Position numbers and translations under genes: made by a program. A DNA stretch of 64,000 bases, from assembly GCF_047872805.1 (NCBI RefSeq), contig NZ_JBLQUK010000001.1, positions 124,001-188,000 on the forward strand, given 5' to 3'. The notes under the pieces are model-generated. The model saw only the letters and a list, made by a program, of their open reading frames with translations. It was not told the origin of the DNA and searched no databases. Source of the DNA: Erythrobacter sp047872805. Its GTDB lineage: Bacteria; Pseudomonadota; Alphaproteobacteria; Sphingomonadales; Sphingomonadaceae. Of the stretch, positions 1 through 8,907 are shown in pieces; positions within the stretch are counted from its first letter, which is position 1; each line of letters begins with the position of its first letter.

Positions 1-70
1 ACGCTTTATCGCAGATACGGGGCGTTTTGTCGGCGGATCGGCGGCGAATTGTGACTAAAGACCGTCCGCG

Positions 71-541
71 TCAGGCGCACATCTGGCACAGGCCGCGAAT
101 CTCCAGCACCGGGCGTTCGGCCTTGAAATTCCGGGCCTTGGCCAGCGCGCGCACGCTGCGGCTGACGTCTTCGTCATCGACATGCTTGGCCTCACCGCAT
201 TCGTCGCAGACCAGAAAGATGCAATCATGCTCGCAGCCAGGATGGCTGTTGGCGAGAAAGGCGTTTGCGCTTTCCACCCGCATCGCAAGATTCTTGCCCA
301 CGAACAGATCAAGAATCCGATAAATGCTGTTGGGCGCAACCCGTTTGCCGCGCGCTGCGGACAAATTGTCGGCAATGTCATAGGCCGAAACCGGGCGATC
401 ATGCCGGGCAAGCTCGGTAAACACCGCTTCGCGCATGCTGGTCCATTGCTCGCCTGCTGCGGTCAAAGCTCCGCGCGCGGCGAGAATCAGGTCTTCGCCT
501 GAATGTTCTTCATGGGCATGATGGTTATGCTGGCTTGCCAT
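71..541 (-). CDS. zur: Fur-family regulator, Zur-like (zinc uptake repressor)
   Basis: Predicted zinc-responsive repressor of 156 aa. The N-terminus is His-rich (HNHHAHEEH), followed by a winged-helix domain (about residues 20-85) and a metal/dimerisation domain. Visible metal-site features are HPGCEHDC, the CDEC pair, and a C-terminal VLEIRGLCQMC segment whose CxxC matches the end of Zur proteins better than Fur or PerR. The start chosen is ATG at 541; a longer frame would need a TTG at 568 and adds nothing conserved. It lies 48 bp downstream of msrA on the same strand. A Zur-type operator sits near the other end of the window before a MerC-like gene, which supports the zinc reading. Fur proper is less likely given the C-terminus. 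Confidence 0.85.
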   Translation of the reverse strand: MASQHNHHAHEEHSGEDLILAARGALTAAGEQWTSMREAVFTELARHDRPVSAYDIADNLSAARGKRVAPNSIYRILDLFVGKNLAMRVESANAFLANSHPGCEHDCIFLVCDECGEAKHVDDEDVSRSVRALAKARNFKAERPVLEIRGLCQMCA

Positions 542-589
542 GCTGGCAATATAGGGCGGCCTGCGCAATTGCGCCAGACGTGCGTTGGA

Positions 590-1303
590 TCATCCGTCGC
601 GCAGGAAACGCGCGCTGTAATCGCTGGGAAACATCGCACGCAGCGCATCGACCTTGGGCTTGTCCCAGCGCAGAATATATCCGTGGCGCGGGTTCTTTGC
701 CATGAAGTCCTGATGATAGGCCTCCGCCGGGTAAAATGTCCGCTGCGCCTCTATCCGAGTGACGATCGGCCCGCTCCATACGCCCGATTCGCCCATCTGG
801 GCCAGATAGGCCTGCGCGACAGCGCGCTGTTCCGCACTCGTCGGGATCAAGGCGCTGCGATAATGCGCGCCCACATCGGGGCCCTGGCGGTTCCGCAGGG
901 TTGGATCTGCTACGACCGAAAAGAATATGCGCAGCAACTCATCATAGCGCACGACATAGGGATCATAGGTGATCCGCACCGATTCTGCGTGATTGGTGCC
1001 GCCCGATGTGATGCGGCTGTAACTTGCAGTCGCTGCGGTGCCACCGTGATAACCTGCAACCGCTGATTTCACGCCGTTAACGTGGCTGAACACGCCTTCG
1101 ACGCCCCAGAAACAGCCGCCTGCAAAGATTGCCGTCTTAAGTCCCGCGCCTTCTTTGGCGATGCGTTGTGGGACGGGGGCATTGACCGGCTCTTCAAGCG
1201 CCAGCAGCGGCGCGGGCTGCATCACCATGGCAAACCCGGCCAGGGCCGCCGCTGTCAGCACGCCAAAGCGGATTGGGCCGAAATGGGATGAGGCGCGGTT
1301 CAT
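590..1303 (-). CDS. msrA: Peptide-methionine (S)-S-oxide reductase MsrA, exported form
   Basis: Reduces the S-epimer of methionine sulfoxide in proteins. The catalytic motif GGCFWG is clear, with Cys64 as nucleophile, followed by GYHGG, HAESV and the late YHQDF segment. At 237 aa it is longer than cytosolic MsrA because of an N-terminal hydrophobic stretch (about residues 13-36, ending LLALEEP) that looks like a signal peptide or anchor, so the enzyme probably works in the periplasm. I find no other cysteine, so no resolving cysteine; recycling would need an external thiol. Its ATG overlaps the stop of the upstream 63-aa membrane protein (ATGA), and zur follows on the same strand. Confidence 0.93.
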   Translation of the reverse strand: MNRASSHFGPIRFGVLTAAALAGFAMVMQPAPLLALEEPVNAPVPQRIAKEGAGLKTAIFAGGCFWGVEGVFSHVNGVKSAVAGYHGGTAATASYSRITSGGTNHAESVRITYDPYVVRYDELLRIFFSVVADPTLRNRQGPDVGAHYRSALIPTSAEQRAVAQAYLAQMGESGVWSGPIVTRIEAQRTFYPAEAYHQDFMAKNPRHGYILRWDKPKVDALRAMFPSDYSARFLRDG

Positions 1304-1491
1304 GCGGAATTCTCCAGAGGTGCAATTAGAAACTCATCCGCCGGAGCGGGCGCTTCGAGCGGCGCTGCGGCGCGCGCGGGCGATTCGATCCGGCTGCCCC
1401 AATGGTCGACAGTCACCGCCCCGGCGATTGCCGCGCCGACTAGGAATCCAATGCCGAAATTGCGATAGAGGTCGGGTGCGAAAAGGGTCAT
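1300..1491 (-). CDS. Small single-pass membrane protein, unknown function
   Basis: A 63-aa protein with one hydrophobic segment (about residues 12-28, FGIGFLVGAAIAGAVTV) followed by an Ala/Pro-rich tail. I do not recognise the family. Support for its being real is the 4-bp ATGA overlap with msrA, the clean ATG start and the membrane-like composition. The arrangement suggests translational coupling with the exported MsrA, so it could be an anchor or small partner in the same compartment; that is inference. About 190 bp separate it from the upstream purH stop. Confidence 0.55.
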   Translation of the reverse strand: MTLFAPDLYRNFGIGFLVGAAIAGAVTVDHWGSRIESPARAAAPLEAPAPADEFLIAPLENSA

Positions 1492-1679
1492 GGCGGGTCT
1501 CTCAGGCCTTTGTATTCTGGTGCGCGGCCCGGTTAGGGGCAGGCCGCTTGCGCCAGAATGAATGGCCGGTTCATGCGTTCATTCGCGTTGCTGGACGAAA
1601 TAGTTACGCCGCCCGCCGAGAAAAAGATGCGCAGTCGTCCACCCGCGCCTGCGGTCGCCCTGATCCGCTCTTGCCTGGA

Positions 1680-3302
1680 TCAATGCCTGAAATGGCGCAT
1701 CCCGGTGAACACCATGGCGAGGCCTGCTGCGTCGGCCGCCGCGATCACTTCGTCGTCGCGGATTGAACCGCCAGGCTGGATCACCGCTGTCGCGCCCGCT
1801 TCTGCGGCGGCGATCAGGCCATCGGCAAACGGGAAGAATGCATCGGATGCAACCGCGCTGCCCATAGTCAGGGGTGCGCCCCAGCCATAGCTGTCCGCCG
1901 CCTCTCGCGCCTTGATCGCAGCGATGCGCGCGGAATCGCGACGGTTCATCTGGCCCGCGCCAATTCCGGCGGTCGCGCCGTCCTTGGCATAGACAATCGC
2001 GTTGGATTTGACGTGCCGCGCAACGGTCCAGGCGAACAGGCAATCCTTGAGCTCTTGCGCCGTCGGTTCGCGCTTTGTGACCACCTTCAGATCAGCCTGG
2101 CCAACTGCGCCATTGTCCCGGCTCTGGATCAGCAGGCCGCCCGCGATGCTTTTCATGAACAACCCACCCCGGCGAGGGTCGGGCAGGTCGCCGCATTCAA
2201 GCAACCGCAGATTTTTCTTTGCGGCAAAGATTTCGCGCGCTTCGGCGGTGACCTTTGGCGCAATCACCACTTCGGTGAAAATTCCGGCAATCGCTGCTGC
2301 GGTTTCGCCGTCGAGTTCGGTGTTGACCGCCACAATCCCGCCAAAGGCCGAAACGCTGTCGCATTGAAGCGCGTTGGTCCACGCTTGAAGCAGCGACACC
2401 CCCTGTGCCACACCGCAAGGGTTGGCGTGTTTCACGATCACGACCGCCGGTGCCTGACCTGCAAACTCGGCGGCGAGCTCCAATGCGGCATCGGCATCGT
2501 TCAGATTGTTGTAACTGAGCGCCTTGCCCTGCATTTGTTTGGCCTGCGCCACGCCGCGTGCGACGGCGACCTGCGGGACATAGATTGCCGCCGATTGATG
2601 CGGGTTTTCGCCGTAACGCAAGAGGTCTGCGCGCTTGAATGTGAGCGGCAAGGTCTCTGCAAAAGGCGTCGCCTGCAACGCTTCTGTGCCCAGTGGATGG
2701 GTAAAGGCATCGCCAAACGCGAACCAATTGGCGATCGCAGCATCATAGGCTGCAGTCCGGGCATAGGCTTTGCCCGCCATGCGAATCCGGAACGCTTCGG
2801 AAGTGGCGCCGTGATTGTCCGCCAGTTCCTGTTCGAACGCCGCGTAGTCCGCCGGGTCGGTGAGGATTGTCACAAACCCATGATTCTTGGCGGCAGAGCG
2901 CACCATGCTCGGCCCGCCAATGTCGATATTTTCAATGATCTCAGCGCGCTCAGCGCCCTTGGCGACGGTCGCTTCAAACGGATAGAGATTGACAACTACC
3001 AGATCGATCGCACCAATCTCGTGCTCTGCCATGGCGGCAAGGTGTTTGTCATTGTCGCGCAGCGCCAACAAGCCGCCGTGGATTTTGGGGTGGAGGGTTT
3101 TCACCCGCCCGTCCATCATCTCGGGAAAGCCGGTGAGATCGGACACATCGCGCACCTCCAGCCCAGCCTCGCGCAGAGCCTTGGCTGAGCCTCCGGTGCT
3201 GACCAGTTCCACCCCGCGCGCGGCCAGAACCGCGCCCAGCTGCGCCAAACCGGTCTTGTCGGACACCGAAAGCAGCGCCCGTTTGATAATCGTCGATGCC
3301 AT
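1680..3302 (-). CDS. purH: Bifunctional AICAR transformylase / IMP cyclohydrolase
   Basis: Catalyses the last two steps of IMP synthesis: formylation of AICAR and ring closure. The 540-aa length is standard. The N-terminal cyclohydrolase (MGS-like) domain opens with KRALLSVSDKTGL and carries STGGSAKAL. The transformylase domain follows, with LRYGENPHQ, KHANPCG and SVSAFGG. The C-terminus ends in GMRHFRH, as expected. It begins 9 bp after the stop of the heparinase-like gene, making it the third gene of rpe-heparinase-purH. A weak GC-rich inverted repeat in the 190 bp downstream lacks a U-tract, so no terminator is called there. Confidence 0.97.
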   Translation of the reverse strand: MASTIIKRALLSVSDKTGLAQLGAVLAARGVELVSTGGSAKALREAGLEVRDVSDLTGFPEMMDGRVKTLHPKIHGGLLALRDNDKHLAAMAEHEIGAIDLVVVNLYPFEATVAKGAERAEIIENIDIGGPSMVRSAAKNHGFVTILTDPADYAAFEQELADNHGATSEAFRIRMAGKAYARTAAYDAAIANWFAFGDAFTHPLGTEALQATPFAETLPLTFKRADLLRYGENPHQSAAIYVPQVAVARGVAQAKQMQGKALSYNNLNDADAALELAAEFAGQAPAVVIVKHANPCGVAQGVSLLQAWTNALQCDSVSAFGGIVAVNTELDGETAAAIAGIFTEVVIAPKVTAEAREIFAAKKNLRLLECGDLPDPRRGGLFMKSIAGGLLIQSRDNGAVGQADLKVVTKREPTAQELKDCLFAWTVARHVKSNAIVYAKDGATAGIGAGQMNRRDSARIAAIKAREAADSYGWGAPLTMGSAVASDAFFPFADGLIAAAEAGATAVIQPGGSIRDDEVIAAADAAGLAMVFTGMRHFRH

Positions 3303-3311
3303 CTTGGAAAC

Positions 3312-5261
3312 CTATCCCATTTTCTTGAGGAGCCAGGAGAATTGCCCGCCGCCGCGCGATGTCAGCCCCTCTATCACCAATTGCTCCGCCGCATGGGGCC
3401 GGCCTTCGCCATCGACCCAAAGACTGTCCTCGCAGGTCAGTTTGACATCGGCACCAGCAGCCCCGCCGACGGCCCCTTCTTCACCGCTCTGGCCGCGAAG
3501 GCGGAATTGCCACAATCTGCCATCGGGCGTCAGCAAACTGGCGCCTCGGCCGTCCTGCGAAAGATGTGCCTCGACCCCGCGCCCAAGATGGAACCTTATC
3601 GCAAAGCCGACCATGCCGCGTTTGCCGCTGCGTTTGACGGGCAACAAGATATCATCGCCTGAAAGCTCGCTGCCATCGCTGCGCAAGGTCAGAATCCGGC
3701 TGTGGGTCAGGCCAAAGCGCGCGGAATAACCATCGTGGCTGGCTTCTATCCGGGTGGCCTCACGGCCATTCTGATGGATGATGCGCCGCTCCACCTCGAC
3801 CAGCTCGGCACCCCGGCCCAATTTGCCGTGAAGCAGCACGGCGGTGCTGTTGGCATCATCAAGCACCAGCGTCGAATGCGCTGCAGTGGCGCGCAATGCT
3901 TGCCCGATGCGCGCTGGCACCTGCCCGCCTGCCAGCGCCGCGCCGCCGCAATTGACAATCACGCGCGATGGACCATCGGACATTTCAAACGCCAGCGTCG
4001 ATGCGCAACCACAGCGCGTGTGCCGCGCACGCGGCGGCGGACCGGCATCAAATTGAACCGTGGTCTGCCCGCCGCGAATTCGCTGATACCCCCAATGTTG
4101 AGGATCGTTCAGCGGACGTGTGCGTACACCGCTGGCCGCGATCAGCGCCGAAACGCGGTCGGCTGGAATCGCGCCTTGCCCCTGCCAATTGCCCAGCGCC
4201 CCGTCCCCGTGGCGCAGCGCCAGCAGCGGCGGCACCAGCAATTCGCGCATGACAAGGATGGCATCAGGCACCGCGCAACTCACCGCCTCGTAACAGGCAA
4301 TCAGATCGGTCAGCACTTGAATTGCATCCATCTGCGCCGACGGACAGCGCGACAGCGCCCCACCATCCTCCGCCACCAGATCGCCCAGCGCGCGAACGAG
4401 CCCCGCCTCCCCATAGAGCCGCCGAGGCTTGCCATCGGGGAGTAGCAACCCAGCCGCAGTTACCGCAGCCCAGCCCGCAACCTGCCCCAGTCCCGCGCCG
4501 CTGCGCAGCGCCTTGCGGTCCAGCCAGCTTGCGGTTTCTTCAATTGCGTCAAGCAAGCGCGGCTTCAGATCGGGCGTCTGGCCGGTCAGCACCAGCGGCG
4601 CATGCACGAGCCATGCAAGCAGCCGCATTCCGGCGTTTTCGACATCCCACGCAGCACCCTTGGCACCGCCCTTGGGCGGCGATGGATTGGCGTCGAGCCA
4701 GCGGCCGGTGATCCGCTCGGCAATCGCCGTGCAATCCTCACGCGGCGCGCTTGCAGCGAGGTCAGCGAGCCACGAAAAGCTGTGAACGGCGCGCTCGATG
4801 CCCGGCGAAAGCCGCGCAGAGCTGTCGAAATCGAGCTGACCGATGGGCTGTTTGACGCCGTGAACGAGGAAATGTCCCGCGCGCAGCGCAATTCCGGCCG
4901 CGCGGCTGCCGGTAGTCGGGCTTTCAACCGTCGCCAGAACCCGCATCGCGGCAGGGCGGCGAAACGGCGCAACCAGCGTATGACCGGGCACGCCTATACG
5001 GTACGCCAGCCGGATCAACGCTTCGCCAGGGCGTTGGCGCGGAGCGATCACATCGCTCAGCGCCAAAGCGCGCGAATTGTCTATGGGTTCAGCCGGGAAT
5101 GCAGGTCGGGCATCCGCGCTCGGGTGGTCCTGGCTCTGCGATTCCCTGCCCGGCCCAAGCGCAAGTGCCGGGCGATCAGCTGCGCCGTCATTCTGCTCGA
5201 AAGCGTCTTTGGCGTCGGTCCCTTTGGCTTCAAAGCTGCGGTCGTCGAACAAGGTTTCCAT
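3312..5261 (-). CDS. Heparinase II/III family protein
   Basis: A 649-aa protein of the heparinase II/III-like polysaccharide lyase family. The first 80 or so residues are polar and variable. A helical alpha/alpha-toroid region follows (about 100-370, with FSWLADLAA and AWDVENAGMRLLAWL), then a beta-rich C-terminal heparinase domain beginning near RIRGGQTTVQFDAGPPP. No Sec signal is obvious, so its location is uncertain. The start codon overlaps the rpe stop (TGATG), implying coupled translation, and purH follows 9 bp later. The substrate cannot be read from sequence; a role in uronate-containing envelope polysaccharide turnover is inference. Confidence 0.85.
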   Translation of the reverse strand: METLFDDRSFEAKGTDAKDAFEQNDGAADRPALALGPGRESQSQDHPSADARPAFPAEPIDNSRALALSDVIAPRQRPGEALIRLAYRIGVPGHTLVAPFRRPAAMRVLATVESPTTGSRAAGIALRAGHFLVHGVKQPIGQLDFDSSARLSPGIERAVHSFSWLADLAASAPREDCTAIAERITGRWLDANPSPPKGGAKGAAWDVENAGMRLLAWLVHAPLVLTGQTPDLKPRLLDAIEETASWLDRKALRSGAGLGQVAGWAAVTAAGLLLPDGKPRRLYGEAGLVRALGDLVAEDGGALSRCPSAQMDAIQVLTDLIACYEAVSCAVPDAILVMRELLVPPLLALRHGDGALGNWQGQGAIPADRVSALIAASGVRTRPLNDPQHWGYQRIRGGQTTVQFDAGPPPRARHTRCGCASTLAFEMSDGPSRVIVNCGGAALAGGQVPARIGQALRATAAHSTLVLDDANSTAVLLHGKLGRGAELVEVERRIIHQNGREATRIEASHDGYSARFGLTHSRILTLRSDGSELSGDDILLPVKRSGKRGMVGFAIRFHLGRGVEAHLSQDGRGASLLTPDGRLWQFRLRGQSGEEGAVGGAAGADVKLTCEDSLWVDGEGRPHAAEQLVIEGLTSRGGGQFSWLLKKMG

Positions 5262-5923
5262 CAGCTGGCCCCTTTCAGCGCGGCAATATTGGCGGCATAT
5301 TGGCCAGCCCCGCCTTTAAACGTCGCCGATCCTGCAACCAGCACATCTGCGCCCGCTGCGACGCACAATCTGGCGATTTCGGGATTGACACCGCCGTCAA
5401 CCTCGAGATGTATCTCGCGCCCTTCAGCATCGATCATCGCGCGGATACGGGTGATTTTTTCGAGCTGCGACGGGATAAAGCTTTGCCCCCCGAAACCGGG
5501 ATTGACGCTCATGACCAGAATCAGATCGACCATGTCCATGATGTTATCGAGTGTTTCTACGGGTGTGCCAGGATTGATGACCACTCCAGCCTTCTTCCCC
5601 AGTGCGCGGATCGCCTGAAGCGTGCGGTGGATATGCGGCCCCGCCTCTGGATGGACAGTGATGATATCCGCACCGGCGTCGGCAAAAGCTTCCAGATACG
5701 GATCAACGGGGGCGATCATTAGATGGACGTCAAAGGGTTTTGAAGAATGCGGGCGAAGTGCCTTCACCACATCGGGGCCAATCGTGATATTTGGCACGAA
5801 GTGGCCGTCCATGACGTCAATATGGATCCAGTCCGCACCCGCCGCATCAACCGCGCGCACCTCTTCGCCAAGCCGGGCGAAGTCGGCCGAAAGGATGCTG
5901 GGAGAGATCAGGGGTGGTGGCAT
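5261..5923 (-). CDS. rpe: Ribulose-phosphate 3-epimerase
   Basis: Interconverts ribulose 5-phosphate and xylulose 5-phosphate in the pentose phosphate pathway. The 220-aa product is a complete TIM barrel: ISPSILSADFARLGEEV at the N-terminus, DWIHIDVMDGHFVPNITIG with the metal-binding His and Asp, DVHLMI, MSVNPGFGGQ, and EVDGGVN near the end. I use ATG at 5923 (MPPPLISPSI); the reading frame is open further upstream, but that extension is Cys/Lys-rich and not conserved. First gene of the operon leading into the heparinase-like gene and purH. Confidence 0.96.
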   Translation of the reverse strand: MPPPLISPSILSADFARLGEEVRAVDAAGADWIHIDVMDGHFVPNITIGPDVVKALRPHSSKPFDVHLMIAPVDPYLEAFADAGADIITVHPEAGPHIHRTLQAIRALGKKAGVVINPGTPVETLDNIMDMVDLILVMSVNPGFGGQSFIPSQLEKITRIRAMIDAEGREIHLEVDGGVNPEIARLCVAAGADVLVAGSATFKGGAGQYAANIAALKGAS

Positions 5924-6167
5924 GGTGATGGGCTGCGCTATTCCTCTGCAGCTTGCCTTACCCTTTCGGCGAATCGCGCAGCAAGCACGGCACAAGGTCT
6001 TTTCCCCGGCGCACTTGCAAGCGGCACACTTGCATTTCCAGATCAATGCCGCGCAGTTCAGCGACAATTAAGAACGCTGTGGGCATTCGGGAAGAAATCT
6101 TGCGGCGAAACTTCATGGGACAAAGGGCCTTGCGCGTCGCTCCACCTATACTGACAGGCAGAACACA

Positions 6168-6704
6168 ATGGCTTCGAATTCGAGGATCAAGAGTATCGTT
6201 TGCGGCACTGGAGTGGCCGCGATGTTGGCAGTTGGCGGACTTGTGCCGACTGTTACATCAGCGGCGCCTGCATCCGGGATCAGCGACTATCGCAACACGA
6301 TCACCAATGACATGCGCGCCTGCGCGCCCGGTGCCGGCCCGGCAGTGCGGGTCACCATTGAGGGTGTGAAAAGCTCCACCGGCAAAGTCCGCGCGCAGGT
6401 CTATAACGGGACCAGCGCAGACTGGCTTGAAAAAGGGCGCTGGCTCAATCGTATCGAAATCCCCGCAAGGCGCGGACGTATGACGCTCTGTATGCCTGTG
6501 CCCAAGAGCGGCACCTATGCCATTGCCGTGCGCCATGACGCCAACAACAACAATGAAACCGACATCAGCGAGGATGGCGGCGCAATGTCGAACAACCCAT
6601 CAATCAATATTTTCAACCTGGGCCGACCGGGCGTGGACAAGACTCGTTTCAATGTCAGCAGCGGGGTCAGCTCGATTTCAATTACGATGAAGTACTTTAG
6701 CTAG
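6168..6704 (+). CDS. DUF2141-type exported protein
   Basis: A 178-aa secreted protein with a Sec signal (about residues 1-32, ending VTSAAPAS). The mature part matches the DUF2141 pattern: VRVTIEGVKSSTGKVRAQVY, then a beta-sandwich and the loop RHDANNNNETD, and the final ISITMKYFS. The Asp/Asn-rich loop resembles calcium-binding loops, but binding is not demonstrated for this protein. A second member of the family lies at 18549-18995. It converges on, and overlaps by 8 bp, the end of the Tam41-like gene. Function of the family is unknown. Confidence 0.8.
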   Translation: MASNSRIKSIVCGTGVAAMLAVGGLVPTVTSAAPASGISDYRNTITNDMRACAPGAGPAVRVTIEGVKSSTGKVRAQVYNGTSADWLEKGRWLNRIEIPARRGRMTLCMPVPKSGTYAIAVRHDANNNNETDISEDGGAMSNNPSINIFNLGRPGVDKTRFNVSSGVSSISITMKYFS

Positions 6705-7626
6705 CGCTATTTCCAGCCCGTTTACGGTGCTTTCTTAGCGCCCACAGCACTCCCGGTGCGGACAATAATGGATGGCGCTCCCGGAACGGGGTGACCGAAA
6801 CCGCCATGCCGGTGTGCCGTTCGATCTTCCACGCGGCATAACGCGCCGCACCATCGAAAGTCGTGCTCGCCTTGACCAGCCGAACCAGGTTGAGCGGCTT
6901 TCCCAGTTTTTGGCGGCGCGACCACCAGCTTTTCACCCGGGTTCGTTCGGTGGCTGGCAGCGAAGGTGTGATCCGGTCTGCACGCTGTGTGTAGGCGACG
7001 CCTCCCGCATCAAGCGCCAGTGGCAAAAGCCCGGCAAAATGCGCCGCATTGACGTTGAGGATGTCATTTTCCCGCCCGGCCTTTTCAACTCTGAATTCGG
7101 CTTTGTAGGTCGCCTGAAACAGGGCTCGCCAAAAATCTTCTGCGGCGCCGCTTGCAGGGCCCAGAACCGCAGCAAGGCGAGCTGAAACAATAGCCGCCGA
7201 TCGCACTGCATCCACCACTTGTTCCCGCACGGCTTCATCGCACTGCCACACCAACGCTGAAGGTTGAACAAAGCGCGCCCAGATCGTGGTATCGATCAGA
7301 TCGCCCGCTGCTGCCTTGGCAAAGGTCGACAGCGCCATTGTCGCTGCTTTGGCACGCAAAGTTGTGCCCGCAAATTCGCGCTCATGATAACTGACCTTGG
7401 GCCAGATATTCGGCAAGAGCCCTTCCCGCTCCGCGTCCGGCAGCAGGACATAGAAATCGAGCACACCGTCGAGCGAGCCCGTACGCAGGTTTGACCCATA
7501 AAACAGTACGGCGCTTGCCTCGGCCTGCTCGGCGAGTTCCTGTGCAAACTCCCTGACTGCAGAATCAACCGGTGTATCAAGCTGCGCAGAGATGCGCTGG
7601 GTCAGATTGGGATTTTCATCGGCCAT
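6697..7626 (-). CDS. Tam41-like nucleotidyltransferase; candidate CDP-diacylglycerol synthase
   Basis: No common bacterial family is obvious at first sight. The protein has a polymerase-beta-type signature: FYGSNLRTG (Gly-Ser about residues 44-45) followed 12 residues later by LDFYVLLPD, comparable to the YGSG...DFIVVVPD core of mitochondrial Tam41. Further on, TYKAEFRVEK followed by GRENDIL resembles the SYSGDFRM...GED segment of that family. Tam41 makes CDP-diacylglycerol from phosphatidic acid and CTP. The gene upstream (stop 18 bp away) encodes a diacylglycerol kinase, which would make phosphatidic acid, so context and fold agree. I use ATG 7626; a TTG at 7647 overlapping the kinase stop is possible. 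Assignment is inference from motifs and context. Confidence 0.6.
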   Translation of the reverse strand: MADENPNLTQRISAQLDTPVDSAVREFAQELAEQAEASAVLFYGSNLRTGSLDGVLDFYVLLPDAEREGLLPNIWPKVSYHEREFAGTTLRAKAATMALSTFAKAAAGDLIDTTIWARFVQPSALVWQCDEAVREQVVDAVRSAAIVSARLAAVLGPASGAAEDFWRALFQATYKAEFRVEKAGRENDILNVNAAHFAGLLPLALDAGGVAYTQRADRITPSLPATERTRVKSWWSRRQKLGKPLNLVRLVKASTTFDGAARYAAWKIERHTGMAVSVTPFRERHPLLSAPGVLWALRKHRKRAGNSAS

Positions 7627-7643
7627 GGGCCGCACTTGTCGCT

Positions 7644-8681
7644 TCAAGGCGTTACGAATTCAAGCTCTGGCCCCTGCGCGACGCGATATTTGCCCGCGGG
7701 AAACGCCTCTCCATCAAAGATGAACTGGTCTTCGATTTCGAGCGTGAACTGCGGCGTGGTGATCTGGTGAATGCCGCGTTCGCGCAGTCCAGTGGGCGCC
7801 CTGCCGCGCAATATTGTGGGGATCAAAAGCGTCGTTCGGCGAGTGATCTGGTCAAGCGCGACCAGTTTCAGCCCGCTGCGCAGCCTGCCAAACGGCTTGA
7901 TGCCCGCCGGCAGTGTCTCCAGCGTGGAAGAAAACAGCAATTGCCGCCACTGCGGATCGCCGTGCTCGCTATGCGCCATGGGCGATAGCTGGGTTCCCAG
8001 ATGGATCGCCATGCGCGCACCCCGCCGCCAAGGGTTTTGGCGCGACGCAAACAGGCACTGCAGAACGCCCCAAAGCGTCGTCACCGCAACCGCCATCGAA
8101 TTGAATGCGCCCAGCCGGTGGGCGCTTTGCCCAGCCCTTGTCGCAGTGGTGAAGGCACCCGCTCCGAGAATAAAGCCAAGGATCCGATTGCCCTTGTGTT
8201 CACCGATTGGCGAGACATCGATAGGACGGCGGTGAATGCGGCCCCCGCGCTCAAAGGCATCAAGGGCGTTTTGCATCGACCAATCCGCTGGAACCCCCAG
8301 ATCGACGGTCAAGGCATTGGTTTTGCCCTTGGGCAACACCGCGATGGCGGGCCAGTCCTCACCAAAGATGCCCGCACCGCAGGTTAGCACATCGCGCACG
8401 GTTCCATCGCCGCCATTGATGACCAGAAGATCAATCCCGCGCGCCGCGAATTCGGCAAGAGCTTCAGGCAGTTGTGAACGGTCGCCGGGCTTTGCGATAT
8501 GAACTTGAGGGCAAATTCCGCAATCGAAGTCTGCGCCCTGATTGCCATGGCTGCGCGGATTGTAGATCACACCGACATTCGGTGTCTCGCCGGGCGCGCG
8601 ATCGCGCCGCGCGGACGCACGCACTCTAGCACGCGGGGTCACATGCGGAAGCTGAGCAAATTCGTAGATCGGCGTTGCCAT
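7644..8681 (-). CDS. Diacylglycerol/lipid kinase catalytic-domain protein
   Basis: A 345-aa member of the diacylglycerol/sphingosine kinase (LCB5/YegS/DgkB) family, predicted to phosphorylate a lipid alcohol with ATP. The glycine-rich VINGGDGTVRDVL motif, the upstream GVIYNPRSHGN strand and the VLPKGKTNALTVDLG segment are all present. The C-terminal half is the usual beta-rich lid. A charged N-terminal 35 residues precedes the domain, with no signal peptide. It is followed closely by the Tam41-like gene and diverges from the M20 amidohydrolase across 226 bp in which I see no clear operator. Whether the substrate is diacylglycerol or a sphingoid base (this lineage makes sphingolipids) cannot be decided here. 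Confidence 0.85.
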   Translation of the reverse strand: MATPIYEFAQLPHVTPRARVRASARRDRAPGETPNVGVIYNPRSHGNQGADFDCGICPQVHIAKPGDRSQLPEALAEFAARGIDLLVINGGDGTVRDVLTCGAGIFGEDWPAIAVLPKGKTNALTVDLGVPADWSMQNALDAFERGGRIHRRPIDVSPIGEHKGNRILGFILGAGAFTTATRAGQSAHRLGAFNSMAVAVTTLWGVLQCLFASRQNPWRRGARMAIHLGTQLSPMAHSEHGDPQWRQLLFSSTLETLPAGIKPFGRLRSGLKLVALDQITRRTTLLIPTILRGRAPTGLRERGIHQITTPQFTLEIEDQFIFDGEAFPAGKYRVAQGPELEFVTP

Positions 8682-8907
8682 AATGGACCTTTAATTGTCA
8701 GACAGCCACAATGCTACTGCCATCTTGACTTGGCGCTGTAATATTCGCCCAGTGTCGCAAGGTGGTTACATCGTTCTAAGCGCGATTTTCACAAGGGCAT
8801 GGCGGGCCAAGATGTTGGAATTTGCGACAAGACGCAGACGCAGACGGATGAACGGTAAATTCAACATTCCCGCTGGTTCTGGCTCTTTTTCGCGCTAGTC
8901 TACGACT

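Noticed and set aside
1..70. Possible 3' end of a plus-strand gene entering the window
   Set aside because: Two plus-strand frames stay open until about 54-58, but neither gives recognisable residues; nothing can be supported.
2013..3188. 391-codon plus-strand frame opposite purH
   Set aside because: Shadow of purH; composition typical of antisense reading in high-GC DNA.
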